From the NCBI GenBank assembly GCA_009841165.1, contig VXMI01000160.1, positions 1 to 34,332 of the forward strand: a stretch of DNA of 34,332 nt, read 5' to 3'. Of the stretch, positions 1 through 8,086 are shown one piece after another. The position numbers were made by a program, and so were the translations under genes. The notes beneath the pieces are model-generated. The model was not told the DNA's origin and made no database searches. It saw only the letters and a list, made by a program, of their open reading frames with translations. Every line of letters begins with the position of its first letter. The first letter of the stretch is position 1. The DNA comes from Gemmatimonadota bacterium. GTDB lineage: Bacteria > Gemmatimonadota > Gemmatimonadetes > Longimicrobiales > Gaopeijiaceae.

Positions 1-1385
1 GCGTCGATCTCATCAAAGACCAGGATGGGCAGTTCGTCGATGCCGGCCAGGATCGACTTCAGGGTGAGCATCACGCGTGACAGCTCCCCGCCGGAGGCGA
101 TGCGCGCCAGGGGTGCCGGGGGGAATCCCGGGTTCATGGACGCCAGGAAGCGGATGCGTTCGCGTCCCCGTGCAGCGGGCTCGGGCAGCGGCTCGAAACC
201 GACTCGGAACCGTCCGCCTTCGAGGCCGAGGCCGGGAAACGCGGCTTCGGCCGCACCCGCCAGGCGGTCCGCCGCTTCGCGACGCCGCCGGGACAGCTCG
301 TTCGCGGCCTTTGCCCAACTCTCTTGTGCATGTGCGACTTCCTTGCGCAATTCGCTCGCGTCGAGTTCGGCCGTTTCGAGTTCGTCCAGCTCCCTCGCCA
401 GGGTCTTCCCGGTTTCGATCACCGCCGCGAGGGTGGGGCCGTACTTCCGCATCAGCGCCTGGAGGAGGGCCTGGCGTTCGTGCAGGCGTTCGAGCCGCGT
501 GGGGTCGTGGTCGATGGCGTCGCCGTATGACCGCAGTTCAGCGGCCGCGTCGGCCACGGTGTGGTAGGCGTCGTCGAGCGCCGCCGCGCGGGCCTCCAGC
601 GCCGGATCGATCTCGGCCAGCCGGCGCAGGCGCGCAGCCGCGTCCGAGAGGCGGTCCGCGACGGCGTCCTCGTCGTCGTGGAGCAGCGCCTGCAGGGCCA
701 TGGTCTCGCGCAGCAGCAGGTCGGCGTTGGCGAGGCGGCTCGTCTCGACGCGCAGCTCGTCGTCCTCGCCCGCGCGCAGCTTCGCGTTGCGGATCTCGCC
801 GAGCCGGAAGCGGATGAAGTCGGCGCGGACCTCCAGGCCACGCCGCCGGTCCGAGAGCGCCGCCAGGCGCGCCTCCAGCTCGGCGGCCCGCCGGAAGTGC
901 GCGGCCACGGACGCCGCGAGTTCGGTGCATTCGCCAAAGGCGTCCAGCACGTGCTGCTGGAAGTCGGCCGACATGAGGCGCTGGTGTTCGTGCTGCCCGT
1001 GGATATCCACCAGCAACGAGCCGATTCGCCGCAGCACCCCGGCCGTCGCCGGGGAACCGTTGACCCAGGCGCGGCTGCGTCCCCCGCTCCGGATCTCGCG
1101 CCTCAGCACCAGGTGATCGTCGTCCGCCTCCAGTCCCAGTTCGTCTAGCGCAGCCCGGACGCCGGCGACGCCCTTCACATCCACCACTCCCTCCAACACC
1201 GCGCGCGCTTCCCCGCTACGCACGGCACCCGAGGACGCGCGGCCGCCAACGAGCATTTCCAGCGCGTCGACGACGATAGACTTGCCCGCGCCCGTCTCGC
1301 CCGAGATCACGGTCAGGCCTGGCTCGAGGCGCAGCCTGCAGTCCCTGAGGACGGCGAAGTTCCGGATCCACAGCTCAACGATCAT
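1..1385 (-). CDS. recN: DNA repair protein RecN, C-terminus cut by window edge
   Basis: SMC-like ATPase that acts at double-strand breaks during recombinational repair in the cytoplasm. I translated the frame from the ATG at 1385 to the left edge and found it open for 461 codons. It starts MIVELWIRNFAVL and has a Walker A (GETGAGKS, residues 29-36). A long Arg/Glu/Leu-rich coiled-coil middle follows, then an ABC signature (ASGGELSRVML, near 61-110 in the DNA), and a Walker B (LVFDEID) at the very edge. The family is usually about 550 residues, so roughly 90 residues, including the D-loop and switch histidine, lie outside the window. It follows nadK after 62 bp with only a weak ribosome binding site, and is probably the last gene of the rny-to-recN run. 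NadK-RecN adjacency is common in bacteria. Confidence 0.96.
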   Translation of the reverse strand, partial: MIVELWIRNFAVLRDCRLRLEPGLTVISGETGAGKSIVVDALEMLVGGRASSGAVRSGEARAVLEGVVDVKGVAGVRAALDELGLEADDDHLVLRREIRSGGRSRAWVNGSPATAGVLRRIGSLLVDIHGQHEHQRLMSADFQQHVLDAFGECTELAASVAAHFRRAAELEARLAALSDRRRGLEVRADFIRFRLGEIRNAKLRAGEDDELRVETSRLANADLLLRETMALQALLHDDEDAVADRLSDAAARLRRLAEIDPALEARAAALDDAYHTVADAAAELRSYGDAIDHDPTRLERLHERQALLQALMRKYGPTLAAVIETGKTLARELDELETAELDASELRKEVAHAQESWAKAANELSRRRREAADRLAGAAEAAFPGLGLEGGRFRVGFEPLPEPAARGRERIRFLASMNPGFPPAPLARIASGGELSRVMLTLKSILAGIDELPILVFDEID

Positions 1386-1447
1386 GGCGCTTCAATTGTC
1401 GGGATTTGCCGGGGGCGCGGCCATGGCTGAATGGGCAGCGATCCGGC

Positions 1448-2365
1448 TCACCCTCCGGGCAGGGGGCTGGCGGCCCAGCTCAGCTTGCGGCGCAGGGTGG
1501 CGAAGAAGGAGTGTCCGGGGAGCCGGACCAGGGCGACCCTGAAGGTGCCCATGCCCACGACGACGCGTTCGTCGTCGCCCACCGGACCGCCCTCCTGCCC
1601 GTCCACGGTCAGGAAGAGGCGTTCGCGGCGGTCGAGCGCCTTGACGGTGATCTCGTCGTCGCCCGGCACCACCACGGGGCGCAGCGCGAGGGTGTGGGGA
1701 AGGATGGGGGTGACGAGGAAGCAGTTCAGGTGGGGCACGATCACCGGGCCGCCCGCCGAGAGCGAATAGGCGGTGGATCCGGTCGGGGTGGAGAGAATCA
1801 CGCCGTCGCCCGAGAAGCTGCCGATCTCCTCCAGGTCGTCCTGGGGCCCCACGCACAGGTCCAGGCGCACCACCTGTGCGGCGCCGGCCTTGTGCACCAC
1901 CGCGTCGTTCAGAACGGTGAAGGTGTCGCGGACTTCGCCCCGCGCGGTGCGGATCTCGGCGCGCAGCGTCCGGCGCTCCTCGATCGAGGCATCGCCGCCC
2001 AGCACGCTGCGAAGGCCCTCGTCGATCCCGTCGGCCGAGACCGAGGTGAGAAAACCGAGGTTGCCGAGGTTGATCCCGAGGACCGGGATGTTGCGCCCGA
2101 AGACCAGGCGCGCCGTGCGCAGCAGCGTCCCGTCGCCGCCCAGCGAGATGACCAGATCGACGTCCGCGCCATCCAGCGACACCGTGTCGAGACCGGGAGC
2201 GGCATCCGCCAGCCCCGGTTCCACAGCCACCGAGGCGCCGAACCCCGCAGCCACCGACGCGATCCTGCGGCAGGCCTCGCCGATGCGCCCGTTGGGCCCT
2301 CCCTCCGCGGCCCGCCCGACTACGGCGATGCGCTGGAAGCGATGTCGAGGATTCATGTCGGTCAC
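1448..2365 (-). CDS. nadK: NAD kinase
   Basis: ATP-dependent phosphorylation of NAD to NADP in the cytoplasm. The 305-residue product has the family hallmarks in order: the GGDGTLL motif, NLGNLGFL after it, and the substrate-binding stretch DGVILSTPTGSTAYSLSAGGP. The length fits the family (about 290-310). The first start is GTG at 2365, which overlaps the ispA stop as GTGA. An ATG three codons later (2356) is a possible alternative that would shorten it to 302 residues. It lies in the same direction as ispA and recN and is very likely co-transcribed. Nothing is odd apart from the GTG start. Confidence 0.96.
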   Translation of the reverse strand: MTDMNPRHRFQRIAVVGRAAEGGPNGRIGEACRRIASVAAGFGASVAVEPGLADAAPGLDTVSLDGADVDLVISLGGDGTLLRTARLVFGRNIPVLGINLGNLGFLTSVSADGIDEGLRSVLGGDASIEERRTLRAEIRTARGEVRDTFTVLNDAVVHKAGAAQVVRLDLCVGPQDDLEEIGSFSGDGVILSTPTGSTAYSLSAGGPVIVPHLNCFLVTPILPHTLALRPVVVPGDDEITVKALDRRERLFLTVDGQEGGPVGDDERVVVGMGTFRVALVRLPGHSFFATLRRKLSWAASPLPGG

Positions 2366-3264
2366 CGGCTGCGTTCGATCACGAAGGAAGCGAGGCTGCG
2401 TAGCATGGGTGCGGCGAGCCCGGCGGCATCCAGCGCCGCGAGTCCCCTGTCCACCAGCGATGCCGCGCGCTCCCGCGCTCCATCCACGCCCAGAAGCAAA
2501 ACATAGGTCGATTTCCCGAAGTCCGCGTCGGAGGGCAGCTTCCCCAGCACCTCCGCCGACCCCGTGGCGTCGAGCACGTCGTCCATCACCTGAAACGCCA
2601 GCCCCAGGTGCCTGCCAAATTCGCCGACCGCCGCCAACTCCTCTGCGGAAGCTCCCGCGGCCATCGCCCCCATCTCCAGCGACGCGGCCAGCAGAGCACC
2701 GGTCTTGAGCCCGTGCACACCCGCGAGCTCACCCTCCGTAAGCGACGCCCCCTCGGCCAGGAGGTCCAGCGCCTGTCCGCCGATCATCCCTCCGGCGCCC
2801 GCAGCCTCCAGCAGCGTCGCCACGATGCGCCTCGCCTCGTCGTCGGTCCGGGCCAAACGCATCGCCGCCTCCAACGCCCACGCCGCCGCCCACGGAATCA
2901 GCGCCGCCCCCGCGGCCGTAGCGACCGCGACCCCGTGCGACACATGCACGGTCGGACGCCCCCGCCGCAGCTCCGCGTCGTCCATGCACGGCAGGTCGTC
3001 GTGGACGAGCGAATAGGCGTGAATCACCTCGATGGAGGCCGCCAGATCATACAATGCGGGCCGCGGCACCCCGCCCAGTTCCTCACAGGCCGTCACGCAG
3101 AGGAGCGGCCTCAGGCGCTTTCCCCCGCTCAGCACCGCCGCCGCAGCCGCCGCGTGCACCGGCTTTGGCACCACCTCGGCAAGCCCGTCCAGACACCGCC
3201 GCAACGACGCCTCCACCTGCGCAGAGTGGCCCCGCGTCAGCGCCGTGAAACCCTGTTCAGCCAT
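2362..3264 (-). CDS. ispA: (2E,6E)-farnesyl diphosphate synthase
   Basis: Condenses IPP with DMAPP and GPP to make farnesyl diphosphate, the precursor for undecaprenyl-PP and quinone side chains. Start chosen at the ATG at 3264 (MAEQGFTALTRG). The frame is open 23 codons further upstream, but that stretch is Arg/Ser-rich and lies inside xseB. Product about 300 residues. The first Asp-rich motif reads HAYSLVHDDLPCMDD: two extra residues between the aspartates and a Tyr five positions before, the pattern of bacterial type II FPP synthases such as E. coli IspA. The second motif is QVMDDVLDATG. The start overlaps the end of xseB by 8 bp and the stop overlaps nadK. xseB-ispA adjacency is conserved in many bacteria. 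Confidence 0.95.
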   Translation of the reverse strand: MAEQGFTALTRGHSAQVEASLRRCLDGLAEVVPKPVHAAAAAAVLSGGKRLRPLLCVTACEELGGVPRPALYDLAASIEVIHAYSLVHDDLPCMDDAELRRGRPTVHVSHGVAVATAAGAALIPWAAAWALEAAMRLARTDDEARRIVATLLEAAGAGGMIGGQALDLLAEGASLTEGELAGVHGLKTGALLAASLEMGAMAAGASAEELAAVGEFGRHLGLAFQVMDDVLDATGSAEVLGKLPSDADFGKSTYVLLLGVDGARERAASLVDRGLAALDAAGLAAPMLRSLASFVIERSR

Positions 3265-3511
3265 CCTCGGCGTCGTCGCCGCCCCCGTCGCCGGCCGGCT
3301 CGAACTCGCGCACCTCCTCGTCCTCCTCCCCAATCAGCTCCTCGACCCTGAGTTCCGTCCGCGCAAGCACCTCCCGCGCCCGCCGGATGTGCCCGACCCC
3401 CTCTTCAAACAGTGCCAGCGCCTCGTCCAGCCCGAGCGAGTCCGAGTCCAGCAGCCGCACGATCTCCTCGATGCGCTCGAGTCTGCGGTCCAGCCCCGCG
3501 TCAGATTCCAT
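3257..3511 (-). CDS. xseB: Exodeoxyribonuclease VII small subunit
   Basis: Small subunit of exonuclease VII; several copies wrap the XseA C-terminal helix to form the active single-strand nuclease. The 84-residue product begins MESDAGLDRRLERIEEIV and carries the family core LGLDEALALFEEGVGHIRRAREVL in a two-helix arrangement, followed by a very acidic, Gly/Asp-rich tail (about 20 residues). The start is the ATG at 3511, with a GGGAG ribosome binding site that overlaps the xseA stop codon; 11 bp separate the two genes. The frame stays open far upstream (to about 4240), but that is antisense-style readthrough of xseA in another frame, not an N-terminal extension. Confidence 0.93.
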   Translation of the reverse strand: MESDAGLDRRLERIEEIVRLLDSDSLGLDEALALFEEGVGHIRRAREVLARTELRVEELIGEEDEEVREFEPAGDGGGDDAEDG

Positions 3512-3522
3512 GATCGATCTCC

Positions 3523-4782
3523 CTACGATTCGCGGGTGGGCCGGTCCGCCACCTCGCACGGCACATTCCCGTCCACGACGCGCAACCGGAATCTCTCGGC
3601 GGGAACAAAGTCGCCGACGCCCCGCAGCAGGCGGCCATTCGCGTCCAGCGGCACGGCATATCCGCGGGCCAGGGTGGACAGGGGGGAAAGCGCCTCCATG
3701 GCCGCCGCGGCTTCCTTCAGTCGCGCGCTGCGGCGCCGGATCCGTCCCTGCATCGCCTGCGAGATGCCCACGCGCCCGCCCTGCAGCCGTTGCCGATACG
3801 CACTCGTCAGCCGGCGCGCACCGCCGAACAGCCGCTCCCGGGCCCGGTCGAGACGCCAGCGCCTGGCACGCGCCTGACCCGACAGCGCCCTGCCAAGCCG
3901 CTGCCCGAGCACCGCCAATCGTCGCCCCAGTGCCCGGCCATCCGGTGCGACCGCCTCGGCGGCCGCCGACGGGGTCGCCGCACGCAGATCCGCCACCAGG
4001 TCGCAGATCGTGACGTCCGTCTCGTGCCCCACCCCCGAAACCACCGGCACGGGACAGGCCGCGACGGCGCGCGCCACCGGCTCCTCGTTGAATCCCCACA
4101 GGTCCTCGATCGAGCCGCCCCCGCGCGCGACGATCACGACGTCGACGCCCCGGGCCGCCACGGTGTCGATCGCGGCGGCGATCTGCCTCCCGGCGCCCGG
4201 CCCCTGGACGCCCGTGCCGCGCACCAGCACTCGCACCCACGGCGCCCGCCGGGCCGTCACCGCGAGAATGTCACGCAGCGCCGCGCTGGTGGCCGAGGTC
4301 ACCACCCCGACCGTGCGCGGGAAGTCGGGCAGGGGTCGCTTGCGGGCGGGATCGGTGAGACCCTCGGTGTCGAGCCGCTGCCGCAGACGCTCGAAGGCGA
4401 GCTTCCACATCCCCTCGGCGCTCTCCGCTTCGAGCCTGGACACCACGAACTGGTAGCTGCCCCTGGCTTCGTAGAGCGTGAGGCCGCCGAACACGCGCAG
4501 CGTCATCCCCTCTTCCGGGTCGGTCGGCAGCGTGGCGGCCTCGCGCCGGAACATCACGCAGCGGATCTGGGCCGACCTGTCCTTCAGGGTGAAGTAGCAG
4601 TGCCCGGACCGGTGCCGGTTGAAGTTCGCGACCTCGCCCGTGACCCACAGCTGCGGGAGCGTCTCCTCGAGCAGGCGCCTCACGGCGCGGTTCACCTGGG
4701 AAACCGTCCACACCTTCGGTGCCGGCGGGCCGGCCGGCTCCGTGGACCGGTCCGCGAAGAGATCCAGGTTGCGTGCCTTCAA
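3523..4782 (-). CDS. xseA: Exodeoxyribonuclease VII large subunit
   Basis: Catalytic subunit of exonuclease VII, which degrades single-stranded DNA from both ends in repair and mismatch correction. I place the start at a TTG at 4782, because it overlaps the folD stop as TTGA and has a purine-rich GGGGAAGG about 10 nt upstream. The product is then 419 residues. An N-terminal OB-fold (KVWTVSQVNRAVRRLLEETLPQLWVTGEVANFNRHRSGHCYFTLKD) precedes the catalytic block with PLPDFPRTVGVVTSATSAALRDI and the VIVARGGGSIEDLWGFN segment. The frame is open upstream to 5028, but that part is inside folD, Gly/Arg/His-rich and unlike XseA. xseA and xseB are adjacent, as expected for a two-subunit enzyme. Confidence 0.95.
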   Translation of the reverse strand: MKARNLDLFADRSTEPAGPPAPKVWTVSQVNRAVRRLLEETLPQLWVTGEVANFNRHRSGHCYFTLKDRSAQIRCVMFRREAATLPTDPEEGMTLRVFGGLTLYEARGSYQFVVSRLEAESAEGMWKLAFERLRQRLDTEGLTDPARKRPLPDFPRTVGVVTSATSAALRDILAVTARRAPWVRVLVRGTGVQGPGAGRQIAAAIDTVAARGVDVVIVARGGGSIEDLWGFNEEPVARAVAACPVPVVSGVGHETDVTICDLVADLRAATPSAAAEAVAPDGRALGRRLAVLGQRLGRALSGQARARRWRLDRARERLFGGARRLTSAYRQRLQGGRVGISQAMQGRIRRRSARLKEAAAAMEALSPLSTLARGYAVPLDANGRLLRGVGDFVPAERFRLRVVDGNVPCEVADRPTRES

Positions 4783-5672
4783 CCGCCGGCCTTCCCCAGT
4801 CTGATTGCGGCCTCGACCGTGTTGGCCAGCAGCATCGCGATGGTCATGGGCCCGACGCCCCCGGGCACGGGGGTGATCGCCGACGCCACCTGGCTGACCC
4901 CTTCGAAGTCCACATCGCCAACCACGCGGTATCCGCGGGGACGGGTCGGGTCGTCGACCCGGTTGGTGCCGACATCGATGACGGTCACGCCCGGCTTCAC
5001 CATGTCCCGGGTGACCGTGTTCGGCCACCCCACCGCGACGACCAGGATGTCGGCGGTGCGGGTGATCGCGCCCAGATCCGGGGTGCGGCTGTGGGCTACG
5101 GTGACCGTGGCGTTCCCGCCCGCGGCCTTGCGGAGCAACAGGAGCGCCATCGGCTTGCCGACGATGTTCGACCGACCCACGACCACCACGTGCTTGCCCG
5201 AAGGATCGGCGCCGCTCCTCAGCAGCATCTCGATGACCCCCCGGGGGGTACAGGGTGCGAGCACGTTCGGATCGCCGGTGGCGAGCCGCCCCACGTTCAC
5301 GGGGTGGAAGCCGTCCACGTCCTTGTCGGGATGGATCGCCAGCAGGACCTTGGACTCGTCGATCTGGCGAGGAAGGGGGAGCTGAACCAGTATCCCGTGG
5401 ATCTGCGGGTCGGTGTTCAGGTCGTGAATCACGCCCAGCAGCTCGGTCTCGCTCGCCGACTCGGACAGCGTGACCTGGCGAGAGTGGATCCCGGCCTCGG
5501 CGGCGGCCTTGTTCTTCATTCCGACGTAGAGGCGGCTGGCGGGGTTCTCGCCGACCAGCACCGTGGCCAGGCCGGGCACCAGTCCGTCCTTTGCGAGCGA
5601 TGCGACCCGTTCGTTGAGTTCGTCCCGGATCTCCCGGGCAATGTCCTTTCCTGAGATGATCCTGGCGGCCAT
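4779..5672 (-). CDS. folD: Bifunctional methylene-THF dehydrogenase/methenyl-THF cyclohydrolase
   Basis: Interconverts 5,10-methylene-, methenyl- and 10-formyl-tetrahydrofolate with NADP, supplying formyl groups for purines and initiator tRNA. The 297-residue length is typical. Visible signatures: the catalytic YVGMKNKAAAEAGI segment (Tyr...Lys pair), QLPLPRQID, the nucleotide-binding VVVVGRSNIVGKPMALLL, and the terminal PVPGGVGPMTIAML. The start is the ATG at 5672 with AGGA about 7 nt upstream. It lies 54 bp downstream of rny and overlaps the xseA TTG start, so all three are probably on one transcript. Confidence 0.97.
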   Translation of the reverse strand: MAARIISGKDIAREIRDELNERVASLAKDGLVPGLATVLVGENPASRLYVGMKNKAAAEAGIHSRQVTLSESASETELLGVIHDLNTDPQIHGILVQLPLPRQIDESKVLLAIHPDKDVDGFHPVNVGRLATGDPNVLAPCTPRGVIEMLLRSGADPSGKHVVVVGRSNIVGKPMALLLLRKAAGGNATVTVAHSRTPDLGAITRTADILVVAVGWPNTVTRDMVKPGVTVIDVGTNRVDDPTRPRGYRVVGDVDFEGVSQVASAITPVPGGVGPMTIAMLLANTVEAAIRLGKAGG

Positions 5673-5726
5673 TCGATTCCTGTCAGGTGGAGTTGGGGGG
5701 TTCAGGCTGGGTGCTGCACCACGCGA

Positions 5727-7319
5727 TCAGCGGGCGAAGTCGACGGTTCGGGTCTCGCGGATGACGACGATCTTGATCTGTCCCGGGTACTGCAGCTCGT
5801 TCTCAATCTTGCGCGCCACCGCCTCGGATATCCGGGCCATGCCTTCGTCGTTGACGCGATTGGGCTCGACCATGACCCGGAGTTCGCGCCCGGCCTGGAT
5901 CGCGAAGCAGCGCTCCACACCGGGTTGATCGGTGGCGATTTCCTCGAGCTTCTCAAGGCGCTTCACGTAGCCCTCGAACATCTCGCGCCGAGCCCCGGGG
6001 CGGGAGCCGCTGATCGCGTCGGCCGCCGTTACGAGCCAGGCCTCGGGGTAGCGGTGGGGCTCCTCGTCGTGATGGGCCTTGATCGAATTGAGCACGAGGT
6101 CGGGTTCCTTGTAGCGCTTGCACAGGCGGTATCCGAGTTCCACGTGCGTTAGCTCCTGCTCGTGCGTAAGCCCCTTTCCGACATCGTGCAGCAGTCCCGC
6201 GCGACGGGTGAGCTGGACGTTGAGTCCCATTTCAGCGGCCATGTTCCCCGCCAGCAACGCCACCTCGCGGGCGTGGGCCAACTGGTTCTGGCCGAACGAA
6301 GTCCGGAACTTGAGCCTCCCGAGTACCTTGATGATCTCGGGGTGGACGCTGTGGATGCCCAGCCCGTAGAGCGCTTCCTCGGCGGCCTCGCGCATCTCGG
6401 TCTCCACGTCCTGCTCGCTCTTGGCCACCACCTCCTCGATCCGTCCCGGATGAATGCGCCCGTCCTCGATCAGCCGGGACAGGGCGAGGCGTGCCACCTC
6501 GCGGCGAACGGGGTTGTAGCCCGAGAGCACGACCGCCTCGGGCGTGTCGTCGATGATCACGTCGATTCCGGTGGCCTGCTCGAAGGCGCGGATGTTCCGA
6601 CCTTCCCGGCCGATGATCCGTCCCTTCATCTCGTCCGACGGAAGCTGCACCACCGAAACGGTCAGCTGGGCGGTCTCGTCGGCGGCCATCCGCTGGATGG
6701 ACATCGCCAGCACCTTCTTGGCCTCGCGGTCGGCCGTTCGCTGCGCCTCCTCCTTGATCTCGCGCAGCTGGTTGGCGGCCTCGGCACGGGCCTGGTCGGC
6801 CATCTCGGCGACGAGTTCCTCCTTCGCCTCGTCGGCGGTGATCCCGGCCAGTCCCTCCAAGCGCTCCCGCGCCACGGCCAGGGCCCGGGTCACGTCCTCG
6901 CGCTTCTCGGCAACCTCCCGCTCCCCCGCCTTCAGCGTCAGCGCACGGTCTTCCAGCCCGCGGGCACGGTCATCCAGAGCATCCTGCCGCCGGTCGAGCT
7001 GGTCGGACTTGCGGTCGGCCGCCTCGGCGCGCTCGACGAGCCTGCGCTCGCCCCGCTCGACCTCTTCCCTGCGGCGACTCTCTTCCTGCTCCCAGGATTC
7101 CCTGAGACGCAGGCTCTGTTCCCTGCCCTGCAATTCGGCGGTGCGGCGAAGATTGAGGACTTCTTCCTCTGCCGCCTTGCGAATACGCGACGCATCATCC
7201 CGCGCCGCTTCTGTTTCCCTGCGCTGTCGCGCGCGCTCCCGGCCCCTGCCCAGGAGGTATGCCACAACCGCGGCAAGCACCGCCGCGCCGACCGCCAGGG
7301 ACAAACCCAGCGGACTCAT
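5727..7319 (-). CDS. rny: Ribonuclease Y
   Basis: Membrane-anchored endoribonuclease that initiates mRNA decay. The 530-residue product has one N-terminal transmembrane helix (about residues 5-24). A long charged coiled coil follows (about 28-200), then a KH RNA-binding domain (GRIIGREGRN, 233-242) and an HD phosphohydrolase domain with the catalytic HDVGK at 378-382. The RNase Y C-terminal domain ends it (QYPGQIKIVVIRETR). The length matches the family. The start ATG at 7319 is preceded by GGAGAGA with good spacing. It appears to be the first gene of the rny-to-recN run, with a promoter at 7418-7445. Genes for RNase Y and FolD are neighbours here, separated by 54 bp. Confidence 0.97.
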   Translation of the reverse strand: MSPLGLSLAVGAAVLAAVVAYLLGRGRERARQRRETEAARDDASRIRKAAEEEVLNLRRTAELQGREQSLRLRESWEQEESRRREEVERGERRLVERAEAADRKSDQLDRRQDALDDRARGLEDRALTLKAGEREVAEKREDVTRALAVARERLEGLAGITADEAKEELVAEMADQARAEAANQLREIKEEAQRTADREAKKVLAMSIQRMAADETAQLTVSVVQLPSDEMKGRIIGREGRNIRAFEQATGIDVIIDDTPEAVVLSGYNPVRREVARLALSRLIEDGRIHPGRIEEVVAKSEQDVETEMREAAEEALYGLGIHSVHPEIIKVLGRLKFRTSFGQNQLAHAREVALLAGNMAAEMGLNVQLTRRAGLLHDVGKGLTHEQELTHVELGYRLCKRYKEPDLVLNSIKAHHDEEPHRYPEAWLVTAADAISGSRPGARREMFEGYVKRLEKLEEIATDQPGVERCFAIQAGRELRVMVEPNRVNDEGMARISEAVARKIENELQYPGQIKIVVIRETRTVDFAR

Positions 7320-7417
7320 GTATTCTCTCCAAGACCGAACAGCGTCCGGTCACAAGATTCGACTTGGAAACCCGGGCGCGGGCACTCCGACCCCGGCTTC
7401 CTGATTCAGCCAACTAC

Positions 7418-7445
7418 ATTAGACCAAGGCTCCAACGGTGCGCAA
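7418..7445 (-). promoter_or_regulatory. Candidate sigma-70-type promoter for rny
   Basis: On the minus strand TTGCGC (7440-7445, four of six to the -35 consensus) and TCTAAT (7418-7423, five of six to the -10) are separated by 16 bp. The start site would be near 7411, giving a leader of about 92 nt. That leader holds a small hairpin (GACCG...CGGTC) just before the ribosome binding site. The rest of the 7320-7480 gap shows no other convincing element. A weak stem just after the cytochrome gene (AGCCG/CGGCT) lacks a T-run. This is inference from sequence match only. Confidence 0.45.
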
Positions 7446-7480
7446 CCCGAGAGCTGACGGCGCGCTGACAGCCGGTTCGG

Positions 7481-8086
7481 CTACCTGATTTCCGGACCCC
7501 CTGCACGGTCGTCCGGAACGAAACGGTCACGCGCGGGCATCTCGATCGCTGCGAGAGACTCGGCGTCGAGCACCGCGTCGGCGGCGAGGAGCCCGTTCAA
7601 GTGCAGCACATAGGCCACGACGGCGTACACTTCGTCGTCGGACATGGTGCCGGGCGTCAGCTGCGGCATCGCCCTGCGGGTGTAGTCGAAAAACGTCGTC
7701 GCGTACGGCCAGAAGGCGCCGAAGGCCCGCCCCGGCGGCCACTGTTCCCAATCGCCCGCCACCACGAGGCGGTCGTTCGGGCCCTCGGTGCCGGTCGGTC
7801 CGTGGCACTGCATGCATGACAGCTCGTAGACGCGCCGGCCTTCCTCGACCGAGCCGCTGCCGGGCGGGAGACCCTCGCCGTCAGGCTTGACGTCGATGTC
7901 CCACCGCGCGATGCGGTCCTCGGACGCATGGGCACCGAAGCCGAACTGCTCCGGGGCGCCCGCCGGCATCGCGGCCACGGCTTCCCCGCCCGGGCCGGTC
8001 GCGTCCGATGCGGCCGGGGTTGCGGGGGCGTCGGGGGTACAGGCGGCAAGCACGGCGGCCAGCATTCCCACCACGGGGCGATTCAT
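7481..8086 (-). CDS. Mono-haem c-type cytochrome lipoprotein, SoxD-like partner of sulfite dehydrogenase
   Basis: Likely electron acceptor for the molybdoenzyme encoded just upstream. The 201-residue product starts at the ATG at 8086, which overlaps that gene's stop (ATGA). It begins with a signal peptide ending in a lipobox (AVLAAC, Cys16), so it is probably a membrane-tethered lipoprotein. A Pro/Ala-rich linker follows. The cytochrome domain has one haem site, CMQCH at 91-95, and a WPYATTFFDYTRRAMP segment that resembles the C-terminal haem domain of SoxD; the Met there is a likely axial ligand. SoxD normally has two haems and SorB one small domain, so this is intermediate. No soxAXYZB genes are seen. 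The open frame upstream of 8086 is a shadow of the molybdoenzyme gene. Confidence 0.85.
   Translation of the reverse strand: MNRPVVGMLAAVLAACTPDAPATPAASDATGPGGEAVAAMPAGAPEQFGFGAHASEDRIARWDIDVKPDGEGLPPGSGSVEEGRRVYELSCMQCHGPTGTEGPNDRLVVAGDWEQWPPGRAFGAFWPYATTFFDYTRRAMPQLTPGTMSDDEVYAVVAYVLHLNGLLAADAVLDAESLAAIEMPARDRFVPDDRAGGPEIR

Noticed and set aside
4783-5028. N-terminal extension of xseA
   Set aside because: The stretch is inside folD, Gly/Arg/His-rich, and absent from XseA proteins.
3790-5385. 531-codon plus-strand frame opposite xseA and folD
   Set aside because: Shadow of two well-supported genes; composition is Arg/His/Pro-rich and matches no family.
7320-7480. Possible small RNA or terminator between the cytochrome gene and rny
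   Set aside because: The hairpins are short (5 bp) and lack a T-run; no RNA family recognised. Only a promoter is supported.
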